DNA from: Leptotrichia wadei
GTDB taxonomy: Bacteria > Fusobacteriota > Fusobacteriia > Fusobacteriales > Leptotrichiaceae
NCBI RefSeq assembly: GCF_007990445.1
Contig: NZ_AP019841.1
Coordinates: 1,054,001 to 1,118,000, forward strand
DNA: 64,000 nt
Direction: 5' to 3'
Shown here: positions 1 to 8,970 of the stretch, in pieces
Position numbering within the stretch: the stretch's first letter is position 1
Layout: each line of letters opens with the position of its first letter
Made by a program: the position numbers and the translations under genes
Notes under the pieces: generated by a model
What the model was told of the DNA's origin: nothing
The model's database searches: none
Seen by the model: only the letters and a program-made list of their open reading frames with translations

Positions 1-1305
1 AGAAGGAAGATTTTTTGTGGAATAGTTGATTATTTTGAAATATTAGATTATGGAAGTTATGGGTGCAGGATTTTAATGAAGGCATTTTCCAAAAGTATAA
101 TTTTTGATAGGAAAAATGAGAAGAAATATAGAGTTTTTCAAGACACGAGTCTTATGTTTTCAGATATAATTAATGAGATTAATAAAGATTATGCTGATAA
201 AAAGCTGGAAATAAAATATTCTGATATTGCGAAAAAGCAGATTGGCAGTCTTGTTGTGCAGTTTGATGAAACAGATTGGGAGTTTTTAGTAAGGCTTGCT
301 AGTCAGTTGAAAACTGGGCTGTTTGTAGTTGAGCAGGGGATAATATTGTTTGGAATGGTGGAAATGGGGGAAGTTAAGAAGGAAAATAAATATTTTTCAG
401 ATTATTCGCTTGTGAGGGATTATAAAAATTTATATTATAAAGTGCAGTCAAATAAAGTAATAAATCTAGGAGACACTGTTTCTATTTCTGAAAATACTGA
501 GAAGAACAAAGCTGAAGAAAATGGAAAGAATAGTGAAGATTTTAATGGGAGCAAGGGAAGTTTTTCTGTATTGAAGACTAAAATATTTTTAAAGGACTTC
601 ATTCTGAAAAGTGAATTTTTGGCAACAAATATGGGCAGTTATCATATATTTAAAAAATATAATAAAAAAATTAGAGGATGTAGAATTGAGGCTAATGTTG
701 AGCGAGTATTTGAAGATGGTGGAATTGCAAAAATGGAAGTGAAATTTTCAGAGGGGCTAAAAAGAATTGTTCAGGAAAGAAATAATTCTGAAAGTAATGA
801 CAGGGCTTATGATGATTATGGATTGAAAAGATTTCCATTAAGTTATCAGACTTTTTATTCGCAGACAAATACAGGATTTTTCTGTACTCCAGAAGTAAAT
901 GACACTGTTGAGGTTTATTTTCCAAACGAAGATGAACGATTTGCAAAAGTGTCGTGGGCAATTAATAACAAAGGAAATGGAAGATTTAGCGATTATACGA
1001 AAAGGAATTTTCAGGTAAATCAGAGCGATTTTAATTTTAACTTGAATTTAAATGCTTTTGAAGTTAAGACAGCTGAAAAATATAGTGTAGAATCACCTAA
1101 TATAGTTGAAAATGCGGATAATTTTGTAAATAAGGCAACTCAAAATTTGGTGGTGGCATCAGATAATTATTTGGGGATAGAGTCGATTGGGGATGCTGAC
1201 TTTTATGCTTCTAAAATAAATATTATTGGGAAAGAAAAGGAAATAACGGTGGAATCGTTGAGTTCAGATGTGAGAATTAAAGGGAAGAAAGTTCATAGTA
1301 ATTAA
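1..1305 (+). CDS. VgrG / phage GPD-like spike protein, 5' partial
   Basis: Probable spike/hub component of a contractile phage-tail-like injection machine. The first ATG in frame is at 76, but the frame is open back to base 1 and the 25 upstream codons (including FCGIVDYFEI) read like the conserved N-terminal strand of GPD/VgrG-like hubs, so the true start lies outside the window. The hub-like part covers roughly the first 130 visible residues, including a RVFQD-type motif. A later OB-fold-like segment (FPLSYQTFYS; VEVYFPNEDERFAKVSW) resembles the gp5 needle base. The tail after about residue 310 is Asn-rich. Related but uncharacterised genes resume at 4629. The family assignment rests on pattern, not on a search; another baseplate protein is possible. 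Confidence 0.55.
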   Translation, partial: RRKIFCGIVDYFEILDYGSYGCRILMKAFSKSIIFDRKNEKKYRVFQDTSLMFSDIINEINKDYADKKLEIKYSDIAKKQIGSLVVQFDETDWEFLVRLASQLKTGLFVVEQGIILFGMVEMGEVKKENKYFSDYSLVRDYKNLYYKVQSNKVINLGDTVSISENTEKNKAEENGKNSEDFNGSKGSFSVLKTKIFLKDFILKSEFLATNMGSYHIFKKYNKKIRGCRIEANVERVFEDGGIAKMEVKFSEGLKRIVQERNNSESNDRAYDDYGLKRFPLSYQTFYSQTNTGFFCTPEVNDTVEVYFPNEDERFAKVSWAINNKGNGRFSDYTKRNFQVNQSDFNFNLNLNAFEVKTAEKYSVESPNIVENADNFVNKATQNLVVASDNYLGIESIGDADFYASKINIIGKEKEITVESLSSDVRIKGKKVHSN

Positions 1306-1336
1306 GTATAATATTATTTTAAATCTGTTTAAAGTC

Positions 1337-1422
1337 GAACTATTAAAAATTATATAAATTTATGGTTTTAATAAAATAGTCATAATTTTTTGAGTTTGTT
1401 TTAAGACAATTTTATTGTAAAG
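1337..1422 (+). repeat. Dispersed ~85 bp repeat, copy A
   Basis: AT-rich segment beginning GAACTATTAAAAATTATA and containing AAAATAGTCATAA. Clearly similar copies occur at 57414-57503 (same strand) and 14487-14560 (opposite strand). All are intergenic. No open frame is shared. Function unknown; possibly a MITE-like remnant or a structured RNA. Confidence 0.6.
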
Positions 1423-1430
1423 AGACTTAA

Positions 1431-1484
1431 AAATACAGGAAAGTAGCAGAAACAGTCTAAAGCCTGCTCTTTTTTCCTGTATTT
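1431..1484. other. Long intergenic hairpin
   Basis: A perfect 12-bp inverted repeat (AAATACAGGAAA at 1431-1442 and its complement at 1473-1484) encloses an inner AGCAG/CTGCT stem. It lies between the end of the VgrG-like gene and the convergent K+ channel gene. The U-rich tract lies inside the right arm, so it is not a classical terminator, though it could stop convergent transcription. The rest of the 1306-1608 gap holds only repeat copy A. Confidence 0.5.
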
Positions 1485-1608
1485 AAAAAACTTAATTTTA
1501 GATAGTGGAGTAATTATGAATTTTTTACATGGAGTTGAGATTCCTGTGTTAGCAAATAATATGAAATATATTTTCTGATTTTTAAATGGGATTTAGCATA
1601 AGTTTAAT

Positions 1609-2391
1609 TTATTTTTTTCTTTTATTTCTTACAAATTGTATAAAAGATATAATTTCCTGCTTTTCTGCATCCGTGTAATTTAGAGAATTAAGGATGTATT
1701 CATCTAAATCATCATCTGGAATCAGGTCAGCTTGGCGATTTAAAAAGTAGCTTGTAATTGCTCCTGTGATCATACCAAAAGTTCCCATTCCAATGAGTAT
1801 TAGAAAAATAGCAATTATTCTTCCAATAAATGTATGCGGGTAGACATCGCCGTAACCGACGGTAGTTGCAGTTACAAATGCCCACCATAAGCTGTTGAAA
1901 TAGGATAGCTTTTCAACATAGGAAACTATCAGGGCAGATACGATAATTCCTAGTACAGCGAAAATTAACAAATAAATAAGTCCATTTGCCCTTAAAATTT
2001 TTTTTATTTTTTTATAGAATTTTTTTATAGATAAATAAGTTTTTGTTAGTTTTAAATGCTTAAAAACTCTAGCCAAACGTCTTATTTTAAAAATCCTGAA
2101 TAATCTAAAAATAGAATAATACGGGATAATTGAAATTAAGTCAGGAATATTATTTTCTATAAAATCAAGTTTATTGTCTGAATGTGTAAAGCGGATAAAA
2201 TAATCGGCTGCAAAAATCAGATAAATTGATACATCAACAAATTCTAAAATTGGATTATTAAAAATACTAATATCGCCGTGTAAATCTAAAATTGTAGTAA
2301 CAAAGCTGTATAATGCTAAAAAAATAAAAATAACCTGATAACTTATCCTAAATCTTTTGCTTTTATGTAAATCTTCAATTTTCTTTTTCAT
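1609..2391 (-). CDS. Voltage-gated-type potassium channel
   Basis: Inner-membrane K+ channel of the six-transmembrane ion_trans family. The selectivity filter TTVGYGD (about residues 176-182) sits between a pore helix and a final hydrophobic helix (IIAIFLILIGMGTFGMI). An Arg-rich voltage-sensor-like segment (FRLFRIFKIRRLARVFKHL) precedes it. At 260 residues it has a short cytoplasmic tail with no RCK domain, close to bacterial KvAP/Kch-type channels. It starts 13 bp after the flavoprotein gene on the same strand, so the two are probably co-transcribed. Substrate is clear from the filter; gating is inferred. Confidence 0.9.
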   Translation of the reverse strand: MKKKIEDLHKSKRFRISYQVIFIFLALYSFVTTILDLHGDISIFNNPILEFVDVSIYLIFAADYFIRFTHSDNKLDFIENNIPDLISIIPYYSIFRLFRIFKIRRLARVFKHLKLTKTYLSIKKFYKKIKKILRANGLIYLLIFAVLGIIVSALIVSYVEKLSYFNSLWWAFVTATTVGYGDVYPHTFIGRIIAIFLILIGMGTFGMITGAITSYFLNRQADLIPDDDLDEYILNSLNYTDAEKQEIISFIQFVRNKRKK

Positions 2392-2404
2392 AAAAATACC
2401 TGTT

Positions 2405-3742
2405 TTATTTAATAACTTTTCTGTATGTTACCAGCAACGGATTCCAAACACTTGCATTTGTTGGAGAATATGCAAAGTCAATTTCTATAAATTTTTCAAT
2501 AGGCGTTTCAAGAGTAATAACAATAGCCATCTGGTCTACAAATTGAGCAACTGCTTCCTTTCCAGCCATTGCTCCGCCAAGAACAATTTTTTTATCCTTA
2601 TCGTAAATGATTTCAGCGCTTGCAGGAACAGAATCTTCAAAGCCTGAATTTTTATACATTGCTTTCATTGAAACAACATCGGCATTATATCCTAATTCTA
2701 GTGCTTCTTTTAGTGAAAGTCCAGTTTGTGCCAGTTTCACATCATAAAATGAAGTTGCAAAAGAACGGATCAATCCTTTCCAGCTCACATCTTTTCCTGA
2801 TAAATGCTTCGCAAGGAACATTCCATGCTTATTTGCCACATCTCCAAATGGTGCATATAAATTTCTGTCAGTTTTGTAATATTTGTTAAAAATACAATCT
2901 CCAATTGCATATACATCTTTAATATTTGTTTCAAATTTATCATTGACAGTAATTTTTCCAGAATCGGTTTTTAATTCTTTAGGAAGAAAATCAATATTTG
3001 GAGTAATTCCGATGCTAAATAATGCAATATCAAAATCCACAGTTTCTCCATTGTCTAATTTTACTGATTTTGCTACATTGTTTTCAGAAATAATTTCCGA
3101 AACTCCTGAATTTAATTTTAATGTAACGTTGTTTTTTTCTATTTCCTTATAAATTCTTTTTTTCAAATTTTCAGAAACATTTGGAAAAATTTGGTCAGCC
3201 TTTTCAATCAATGTAACATTTAATCCATTTTTTTTGAACGATTCAGCCATTTCAATCCCAATGAATCCAGCTCCTACAACAACTGCATTTTTTAATCTTG
3301 ATTTATTTTCATTTAGGAAATCCTTTATTTTAAAGGCATGCTCTGCATGAGATAAAGTAAATACATTTTCCAAATTTTGAGAATACCCAGCAATATTTGG
3401 TACAAATGATTTTGCTCCAACAGCAATTACCAATTTGTCATAAGAAATTGTCCCGTTAATTTCATTGCCTTTTACTGTTAAAGTTTTATTTTCAAAATCT
3501 ATTTTTGTAACTTCGTGATGAATTTTCACATTAATTCCACGGTTTATAAAATCTTCAGGCGTTCCGTGCAAGACATCGCTTTTTTTCAATTCATCAGCGA
3601 TAAAATAAGGTGTTGGACATCCAGCCCAAGCCACATAAGATGACTTTTCAAATAAAATAATTTCATCTTCAGGATTTGCCTTTTTATATTGAGTCGAAAA
3701 CATCATTCCAGCTGCTCCGCCTCCAATTACAACTATTTTCAT
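2405..3742 (-). CDS. FAD-dependent CoA-disulfide reductase / NADH oxidase family
   Basis: Flavoprotein disulfide reductase of the Nox/CoADR class, cytoplasmic. The N-terminus has the FAD dinucleotide-binding motif (IGGGAAG, residues 6-12). A single redox cysteine (Cys42 in WAGCPTPY) occupies the place of the catalytic Cys of CoA-disulfide reductase and NADH oxidase. A second nucleotide-binding motif (VVGAGFIGIEMAE) binds NAD(P)H, and an AIGD motif lies near residue 285. The C-terminal dimerisation domain is present and the 445-residue length is typical. Likely roles are peroxide/O2 defence or CoA-thiol recycling. Substrate cannot be told from sequence. Confidence 0.85.
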   Translation of the reverse strand: MKIVVIGGGAAGMMFSTQYKKANPEDEIILFEKSSYVAWAGCPTPYFIADELKKSDVLHGTPEDFINRGINVKIHHEVTKIDFENKTLTVKGNEINGTISYDKLVIAVGAKSFVPNIAGYSQNLENVFTLSHAEHAFKIKDFLNENKSRLKNAVVVGAGFIGIEMAESFKKNGLNVTLIEKADQIFPNVSENLKKRIYKEIEKNNVTLKLNSGVSEIISENNVAKSVKLDNGETVDFDIALFSIGITPNIDFLPKELKTDSGKITVNDKFETNIKDVYAIGDCIFNKYYKTDRNLYAPFGDVANKHGMFLAKHLSGKDVSWKGLIRSFATSFYDVKLAQTGLSLKEALELGYNADVVSMKAMYKNSGFEDSVPASAEIIYDKDKKIVLGGAMAGKEAVAQFVDQMAIVITLETPIEKFIEIDFAYSPTNASVWNPLLVTYRKVIK

Positions 3743-3808
3743 AATACTTATTGTATGATAATTTTTTTATTTTTTATCATACGCTCCTTTCAATTTTTTG
3801 TCTTATTA

Positions 3809-4450
3809 TTATTTTTTATTTAATTTATTAAATAAATATCGAAGTCTGCTTGCTACCATTTTTATTCCCACTTTATTATCTTTTCCACGTGGAATTATAA
3901 CGTCTGCATATCTTTTGGAAGGCTCAACAAACTCCAAGTGCATCGGTTTTACAGTATTTATATATTGATTTTTTATACTTTCAAAACTTCTTGCACGTTC
4001 ATTTAAATCCCTTTCAATTCTTCTTAAAAGTCTTTCATCATCATCAGTATCCACAAATAATTTTGCATCAAAAAGCTTTCTGATTTTTGCAATGGCAAGC
4101 ACTAAAATTCCCTCCACAATAATTAAATTTGCAGGCTCAATATGCTGTGTCTCATTAATTCTGTTATGAACTTGGAAATCATAAATGGGTTTTTCAATGG
4201 ATTTTCCATCTTTTAATGCCAAAATATGCTTTTCAAGCAAATCAAAATCAATCGCATCTGGATGGTCATAATTCAATTTAGTCCTTTGTTCATAAGTTAA
4301 ATGGTCATTTCTTTTATAATAGGAATCCTGTTCAAGTAAAATCGAATGAATCCCCGTTCTTTCCAAATTTTCAATTATAGCTTGAGTTACACTAGTTTTA
4401 CCAGAACCAGTCCCTCCTGCAATTCCGACAATTATAGTTTGATAGCTCAT
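3809..4450 (-). CDS. udk: Uridine kinase
   Basis: Phosphorylates uridine and cytidine to the monophosphates in pyrimidine salvage. The Walker A motif GGTGSGKTS lies near the N-terminus, followed by the family motifs YYKRNDH, YDHPDAID and a lid-region RRIERD. I chose the ATG at 4450 (MSYQTIIVG) over an upstream ATG at 4480, because an AGGAGGAAA ribosome binding site lies at the right distance from 4450 and homologues begin there. The 213-residue product has the usual length. It lies 66 bp upstream of the flavoprotein gene on the same strand. Confidence 0.95.
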   Translation of the reverse strand: MSYQTIIVGIAGGTGSGKTSVTQAIIENLERTGIHSILLEQDSYYKRNDHLTYEQRTKLNYDHPDAIDFDLLEKHILALKDGKSIEKPIYDFQVHNRINETQHIEPANLIIVEGILVLAIAKIRKLFDAKLFVDTDDDERLLRRIERDLNERARSFESIKNQYINTVKPMHLEFVEPSKRYADVIIPRGKDNKVGIKMVASRLRYLFNKLNKK

Positions 4451-4571
4451 AAAATATTTCCTCCTGAATACATTTTGCAATTTTTATTTTAGCAGAATAA
4501 TGTCTTATATTTTAATTAATTTTAGCATTTTTTTTCTATTTTTACAAACATTAAATTTTTAATAAAAAAAT

Positions 4572-4600
4572 TTGAAAAAAATTTAATTATATGGTAAAAT
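4572..4600 (+). promoter_or_regulatory. Sigma-70-type promoter for the 4629-7224 genes
   Basis: TTGAAA (4572-4577), a 17-bp spacer and TAAAAT (4595-4600), 28 bp ahead of a start codon preceded by GGAGGGG. Confidence 0.6.
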
Positions 4601-4628
4601 TAAAATATAGTTAAATATTGGAGGGGTT

Positions 4629-5906
4629 ATGAACAGAGAGAATGAAATTTTTGAAAAGGAAATACTTGGAAAAAGTCTGAGAGAGATGTTTTTTGAAATG
4701 AATGTAGAGATGCAGGAGAGATTTCAGGAAATTAAAGATAAGTTTTTGGAGGTTAAGATTGCTGAAAATTCAGAGAATGAGAATATTTTTGTTGAAACGG
4801 TGCTGGTGAAAAGCGAGGATGCGTTTAAAATGGATGGTGTGTTTTTTCCAGTAACTGATAAAGTGGATATTTTTAGTGAAGATTATGGAAATATTTATTT
4901 GGAAAATGTTTATTTAAATTTAGATTTACGTAAAATTAATGAGGTTTCTGAAAGGGAATTTACTGGATGGGTAAATATTGATGGGAATAATTATGAAATT
5001 AAAGTGAGATTTGCAAGGGATGAGAGTTATTTGGATGAAATAAAAAAATTGCATAATTCATTTGAGTTGAATGGAAAAAGCTGGAAAACTCTTAATATGG
5101 CGCATTTTATGAGATATTATAAAGTTGAATTGATTGAATATGATTTTGAAATGGAAAGGGATGTCCTGGAAAAAATTCAAAATGGAGATTGTGAGATTAC
5201 TTATGATTTTGAAGAGATTCAAGATAAAGTGCTAAGAAATAGGGAATTGCTTTGGAATATCGAAAAAAAGAAGATTATAAGCACTATATTTGTGCGTCCA
5301 GTAAAAATTGATTTATCCTTTGAATATACAATAAATTTTGAAGATAATGAGCAAATTTTAGTGTCAAATCACGAAAATGAAGATATTCTTTGCTGTTATT
5401 ACAGCGGAAAAAATAAGTTAAACATTATTTCAAAAAAAAATACAGGTGATGTATGGGATATTTTTTCCATAAAGCCAATAGAAAAATGCAGGAAAATGCT
5501 TGAAATTTTTGAAAAAAATAGTGAAAATCAGGAAAATTATTTTCATTTTACGAATTTTAAAAATGAAAGTTTTATTGATAAAATTCAAAAAAAAAATAAA
5601 AATACAAGAAGCCGCGCATTTTTGGAAAAATATTTTTTAGAATATGAGTTTGTAAAGGATGAAATTATACTGAGAGATATTAATTTTAAAGAAAATATTG
5701 AACAAAATCTGGATATTTATGACTGTAATGAAAACTTGAAAAATGAATTTCAAAGGGAATATTTTGATAAAAAACCTAAATTAAATTTATTTGTAGAAAT
5801 TAAAGATTTTAATGAATATTCAGAGGATAAAGTGAGTTTTTTAATTTCAGAAATCCAGAATAATTACGGCGAATTTGAGTGCAGGGGGTATCTGCATGGC
5901 GAATAA
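4629..5906 (+). CDS. Uncharacterised protein, possible injection-system component
   Basis: A 425-residue acidic soluble protein I do not recognise with certainty. No signal peptide or membrane segment is visible. The segment EFTGWVNIDGNNYEIKVRF followed by a helical stretch (SWKTLNMAHFMRYYKVELIEY) looks like a structured domain, and the C-terminal half is Lys/Glu/Asn-rich. It is first in a three-gene unit (the next gene overlaps by 11 bp) ending in a tube-like protein, and lies near a VgrG-like gene, which suggests a baseplate or sheath-associated role. That role is inferred from context only. Confidence 0.5.
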   Translation: MNRENEIFEKEILGKSLREMFFEMNVEMQERFQEIKDKFLEVKIAENSENENIFVETVLVKSEDAFKMDGVFFPVTDKVDIFSEDYGNIYLENVYLNLDLRKINEVSEREFTGWVNIDGNNYEIKVRFARDESYLDEIKKLHNSFELNGKSWKTLNMAHFMRYYKVELIEYDFEMERDVLEKIQNGDCEITYDFEEIQDKVLRNRELLWNIEKKKIISTIFVRPVKIDLSFEYTINFEDNEQILVSNHENEDILCCYYSGKNKLNIISKKNTGDVWDIFSIKPIEKCRKMLEIFEKNSENQENYFHFTNFKNESFIDKIQKKNKNTRSRAFLEKYFLEYEFVKDEIILRDINFKENIEQNLDIYDCNENLKNEFQREYFDKKPKLNLFVEIKDFNEYSEDKVSFLISEIQNNYGEFECRGYLHGE

Positions 5907-6732
5907 AAATAAAAAAGGATATCCATATATATGGGCAGTTCCTATAAATACACAATTTGAACTGGAAAATAATGTATCAGCATATATTGAGGTAAATGAT
6001 GATTTTTTTTATGACAAATTCGAGAAGAAAAAGGCTGTGAAAGTAAATCCTTATGTGAGATTTAATAAAATTTTTACTGATTTTGTAAATTATTATGATA
6101 ATTTTTTTGAAATTGAAAGCAAACTTCAAAAGGATAACAAAATTAAAAATTTGACAACGGAAAATGTTATTAAAAAAGAATCTAAAATAAGCAGTTTTAG
6201 ACGTAGAAAAAATGCAGCTAATGAATCAAGAGAAGATAAAAACGAGCATATCTTAAAGAATTTTAAGAGAAATATTGAAAATAATGCGATAAGTTATTTA
6301 AGGGAACTCGATTTTGCAAGTGGAACGACAGTGATTGACATTGTTTGTGAAAAAATTTCAGAAGATATAAGAAAAGGGATTTTAGGAAAGAATTTAAAAA
6401 AATATTTTTTGCTTTTGAATAGGGAAGAGCAGGAATATGTGGCACTTTTGATTTATAATGAAAAAATTAATAATGTCAATTCTATGAAAAATTTTAAGTT
6501 TGGAATTAAATACTTTTTTTTAGATTCGCTTATTTATAGGGAAAAACATCAAAAAAATAAAATAATAATTTATATAAATAAGGAAAAAAATAAAGAAAAT
6601 ATTGCAAAAATAAAAACTTTAGAATTATTATTTCTGGAATTTGGACTGGAATTGAAGGTCTTTTGGAAGAATCATTTTGGAGTTGTAAGTGTTGGAGAAA
6701 CAGTAAAAATTGATGAAATAGCAGTTTTTTAA
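5896..6732 (+). CDS. Uncharacterised protein, injection-locus neighbour
   Basis: A 278-residue basic protein of unknown function, starting MANKNKKGYPYIWAVP. I chose the ATG at 5896 over a TTG at 5875 because AGGGGG lies about 8 bp upstream of the ATG. It overlaps the previous gene by 11 bp, pointing to translational coupling. The protein is rich in Lys, Asn and Ile with no membrane segment. A patch near residues 100-120 (SFRRRKNAANESR) is strongly basic. No catalytic motif is evident. Confidence 0.5.
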   Translation: MANKNKKGYPYIWAVPINTQFELENNVSAYIEVNDDFFYDKFEKKKAVKVNPYVRFNKIFTDFVNYYDNFFEIESKLQKDNKIKNLTTENVIKKESKISSFRRRKNAANESREDKNEHILKNFKRNIENNAISYLRELDFASGTTVIDIVCEKISEDIRKGILGKNLKKYFLLLNREEQEYVALLIYNEKINNVNSMKNFKFGIKYFFLDSLIYREKHQKNKIIIYINKEKNKENIAKIKTLELLFLEFGLELKVFWKNHFGVVSVGETVKIDEIAVF

Positions 6733-6753
6733 AAAAATTAAGGGGTGGGATAA

Positions 6754-7224
6754 ATGAAATATAGATTAAGAATTACAGATGAGGAAAGTAAAAAGGAAAT
6801 AAATGTAAGTGAAGATGAGATTATCGAAGTAAAATACAAAATTGGGCTTGCAGAAGATACAAATTTAGCAAATAGCAGAAGCACAGTAGAAATGGAAATA
6901 ACTGGAAAAATTATTTCAAATTTGGAAAATACTGGAAATAACTTGAATTCTGAAAATAAAAGTGTGAATGATGACTTGTATGAAAAAAATAAAAAAAATA
7001 TAATAGACTTAGTGGAATGGGCTGAGTCATATTTACAAAAAAGTGATTATAGAAATTTAGAAATGTTTGTTGATTTGGGATCAAATAAAAAAATGGATCT
7101 GAAGTTTACAAATATGTTTGTATATAATTTTTTACAGGAAATGAGCATTGAAAAGGGAATTGGGATTTTTAAATTGAAATTAAGACAAAAATTCCATCAA
7201 AAAAATAAACTTGATATAAAATAA
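6754..7224 (+). CDS. Small beta-rich protein, possibly Hcp-like tube protein
   Basis: A 156-residue protein with alternating beta-type segments (VEMEITGKI; FVDLGSNKKMDLKFTNMFVYNF; IGIFKLKLRQK). The order 'ITGKI ... LVEWAE ... YRNLEMFVDLG ... FTNMFVYNF ... G.F.LKLRQK' recalls small tube or Hcp-like proteins seen next to VgrG-like genes in Firmicutes, some of which carry the uninformative name membrane-associated protease. It starts 22 bp after the previous gene with a GGGTGGG-like site. The tube role is an inference; a structure prediction would be decisive. Confidence 0.4.
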   Translation: MKYRLRITDEESKKEINVSEDEIIEVKYKIGLAEDTNLANSRSTVEMEITGKIISNLENTGNNLNSENKSVNDDLYEKNKKNIIDLVEWAESYLQKSDYRNLEMFVDLGSNKKMDLKFTNMFVYNFLQEMSIEKGIGIFKLKLRQKFHQKNKLDIK

Positions 7225-7313
7225 TACTTATAATGAAAATTTTGTGGTATAATAAAAATGTGGATATTTTTTAAAATAAATAATGAGAAATTCAAATATA
7301 GGGAGTGAGTTTT

Positions 7314-8075
7314 ATGAATAGAAATATTTTTATTACTGGTGCTACAAGTGGAATTGGGAAGGAAACTGCTTATGCGTTTGCTAAAAATGGAGATAATGTA
7401 ATTTTGTGTGCCAGAAATTTGGACAAATTGAAGGAGATTAAGGCAGATATTGACAGGAAATATGGCACTAATGCATACATTTTTGTGCTTGATGTCACAA
7501 AGTATAATGATGTTGTGAAATTTACTAAAAAAATACTGGAAGATGTGAAGAAAATTGATGTACTTATAAATAATGCGGGACTTGCTCTAGGGCTGGACAA
7601 GTTTCAAGATTATGATATTGCGGATATTGAACAGATGATAAATACAAATGTGAAGGGGCTATTGTATGTTACAAGACAGATTTTACCTAGCATGGTTGCA
7701 AATGATGAAGGGCATATTATAAATATTGGATCGACTGCTGGAATTTATGCTTATGCAGGAGCTGCTGTATATTGTGCTACAAAATCTGCTGTAAAAGTGT
7801 TGAGTGATGGAATTAGGATTGATACGATTGATAAAAATATAAAAGTTACAACTGTTCAGCCTGGAATTGTGGAAACTAATTTTAGCAATGTGAGATTTCA
7901 TGGGAATATGGAACAGGCTAAAAAGGTTTATGAAGGAGTTGAGGCACTAAAGCCTGAAGACATTGCAAATACGATACTTTATATTGCAAATCAGCCAAAA
8001 CACGTGCAAATTTCAGATATTACAATAATGGCTACAAATCAGGCAACTGGATTTAATATTTATAGAAAAAAATAA
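7314..8075 (+). CDS. Short-chain dehydrogenase (3-hydroxy acid dehydrogenase-like)
   Basis: Cytosolic NAD(P)-dependent oxidoreductase of the classical SDR family. Cofactor motif TGATSGIGKE, structural NNAG, and catalytic Ser-Tyr-Lys (GSTAGIYAYAGAAVYCATKSA) are all present. The ARN after the second beta strand favours NADP. YdfG-type 3-hydroxy acid dehydrogenases are the closest match by eye. A GTG at 7305 is possible, but the ATG at 7314 has GGGAG at 8 bp and is preferred, giving 253 residues. Monocistronic, ahead of the rplU promoter. Confidence 0.9.
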   Translation: MNRNIFITGATSGIGKETAYAFAKNGDNVILCARNLDKLKEIKADIDRKYGTNAYIFVLDVTKYNDVVKFTKKILEDVKKIDVLINNAGLALGLDKFQDYDIADIEQMINTNVKGLLYVTRQILPSMVANDEGHIINIGSTAGIYAYAGAAVYCATKSAVKVLSDGIRIDTIDKNIKVTTVQPGIVETNFSNVRFHGNMEQAKKVYEGVEALKPEDIANTILYIANQPKHVQISDITIMATNQATGFNIYRKK

Positions 8076-8076
8076 T

Positions 8077-8105
8077 TTGACAAATTAGTGAAAATATAGT
8101 AAACT
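8077..8105 (+). promoter_or_regulatory. rplU promoter
   Basis: Consensus TTGACA (8077-8082), a 17-bp spacer and TAAACT (8100-8105), about 70 bp upstream of rplU. It begins right after the SDR stop codon. Confidence 0.7.
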
Positions 8106-8125
8106 AATTAAGATGTACGCGTAAA

Positions 8126-8144
8126 ATTGGTGGCTAATACCAAT
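8126..8144 (+). promoter_or_regulatory. Leader hairpin upstream of rplU (candidate L21 leader)
   Basis: ATTGGT and ACCAAT form a perfect 6-bp stem around a GGCTAAT loop, between the promoter and the rplU ribosome binding site (GGAGGTGA). Such short leaders allow autogenous control by L21 in other bacteria; that function here is an inference. Confidence 0.4.
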
Positions 8145-8176
8145 AATAGCGATAAATTATTTGGAGGTGAACATAA

Positions 8177-8485
8177 ATGTTTGCAGTAATTAAAACAGGT
8201 GGAAAACAGTATAAAGTAGAAGTTGGAACTGTATTAAAAGTTGAAAAATTAGCAGCTGATGTTGATTCAGACATCGAAATTAATGAAGTTCTATTAGTTG
8301 GAGAAGGAGATAACGTAAAAGTTGGAACTCCAGTTGTGGAAGGAGCTAAAGTTGTAGCTACAGTTAAATCACACGGAAAAGCTGATAAAAAAATTAACTT
8401 TAAATATAACAAAAAAACTTACTACAGAAAAAAAGGACACAGACAATCATTTACAGCAATTGAAATTAAATCAATTAATGCATAA
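8177..8485 (+). CDS. rplU: 50S ribosomal protein L21
   Basis: Large-subunit protein L21, 102 residues, the usual bacterial length. The start [17 protein letters not shown] and the C-terminal [22 protein letters not shown] signature are characteristic. First gene of the conserved rplU-prp-rpmA unit, driven by the promoter at 8077-8105. Confidence 0.98.
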   Translation: MFAVIKTGGKQYKVEVGTVLKVEKLAADVDSDIEINEVLLVGEGDNVKVGTPVVEGAKVVATVKSHGKADKKINFKYNKKTYYRKKGHRQSFTAIEIKSINA

Positions 8486-8545
8486 TTGAGATAATATTAA
8501 AATTGTAAAATTAACTTTTAAAATGTGAAAGATGTTGTGGTTTGA

Positions 8546-8890
8546 ATGATAAAAATAGAAATTCAAAGACAGAATGGTAAAATAACATATTTTGAAATAA
8601 AGGGACATGCAGATTTTTCAGGATATGGAGATGATATAATTTGTGCAGCTGTTTCATCGGTGGGACAAATGACAATTAATGGGCTTATTGAAACTTTAAA
8701 ACTTCAAAAAAAGTTGGAATATGTTGAGAAAGATGGGCTTATTACTTGTGATTTGAAGGATTCTGAATTAACTGATGATGAACTGGAAAAAGCGGATATT
8801 TTGATTGAATCAATGTATTCATATTTAAAGGCGGTTGCAAGAAGTTATAGTGAGTTTGTGAAACTTGAAGAGAAGATAGAAAATAAATAA
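8546..8890 (+). CDS. prp: Ribosomal-processing cysteine protease Prp
   Basis: Cysteine protease that removes the N-terminal extension of L27 before ribosome assembly. The catalytic His (GHADF) and Cys (DDIICAAVSSVGQ) motifs of the Prp/YsxB family are intact, and 114 residues is the normal length. The ATG at 8546 is the first possible start, since an in-frame TGA lies directly upstream. Its place between rplU and rpmA matches Firmicutes and Fusobacteriota, and the L27 next door carries the matching cleavage extension. Confidence 0.95.
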   Translation: MIKIEIQRQNGKITYFEIKGHADFSGYGDDIICAAVSSVGQMTINGLIETLKLQKKLEYVEKDGLITCDLKDSELTDDELEKADILIESMYSYLKAVARSYSEFVKLEEKIENK

Positions 8891-8970
8891 TAAAAAATGC
8901 CAGATTCACAAAAGTAAAGTTTGAAAAAAACTATGAATTAAAAACATAAAAAAATCAAGGAGGTTAGAAA

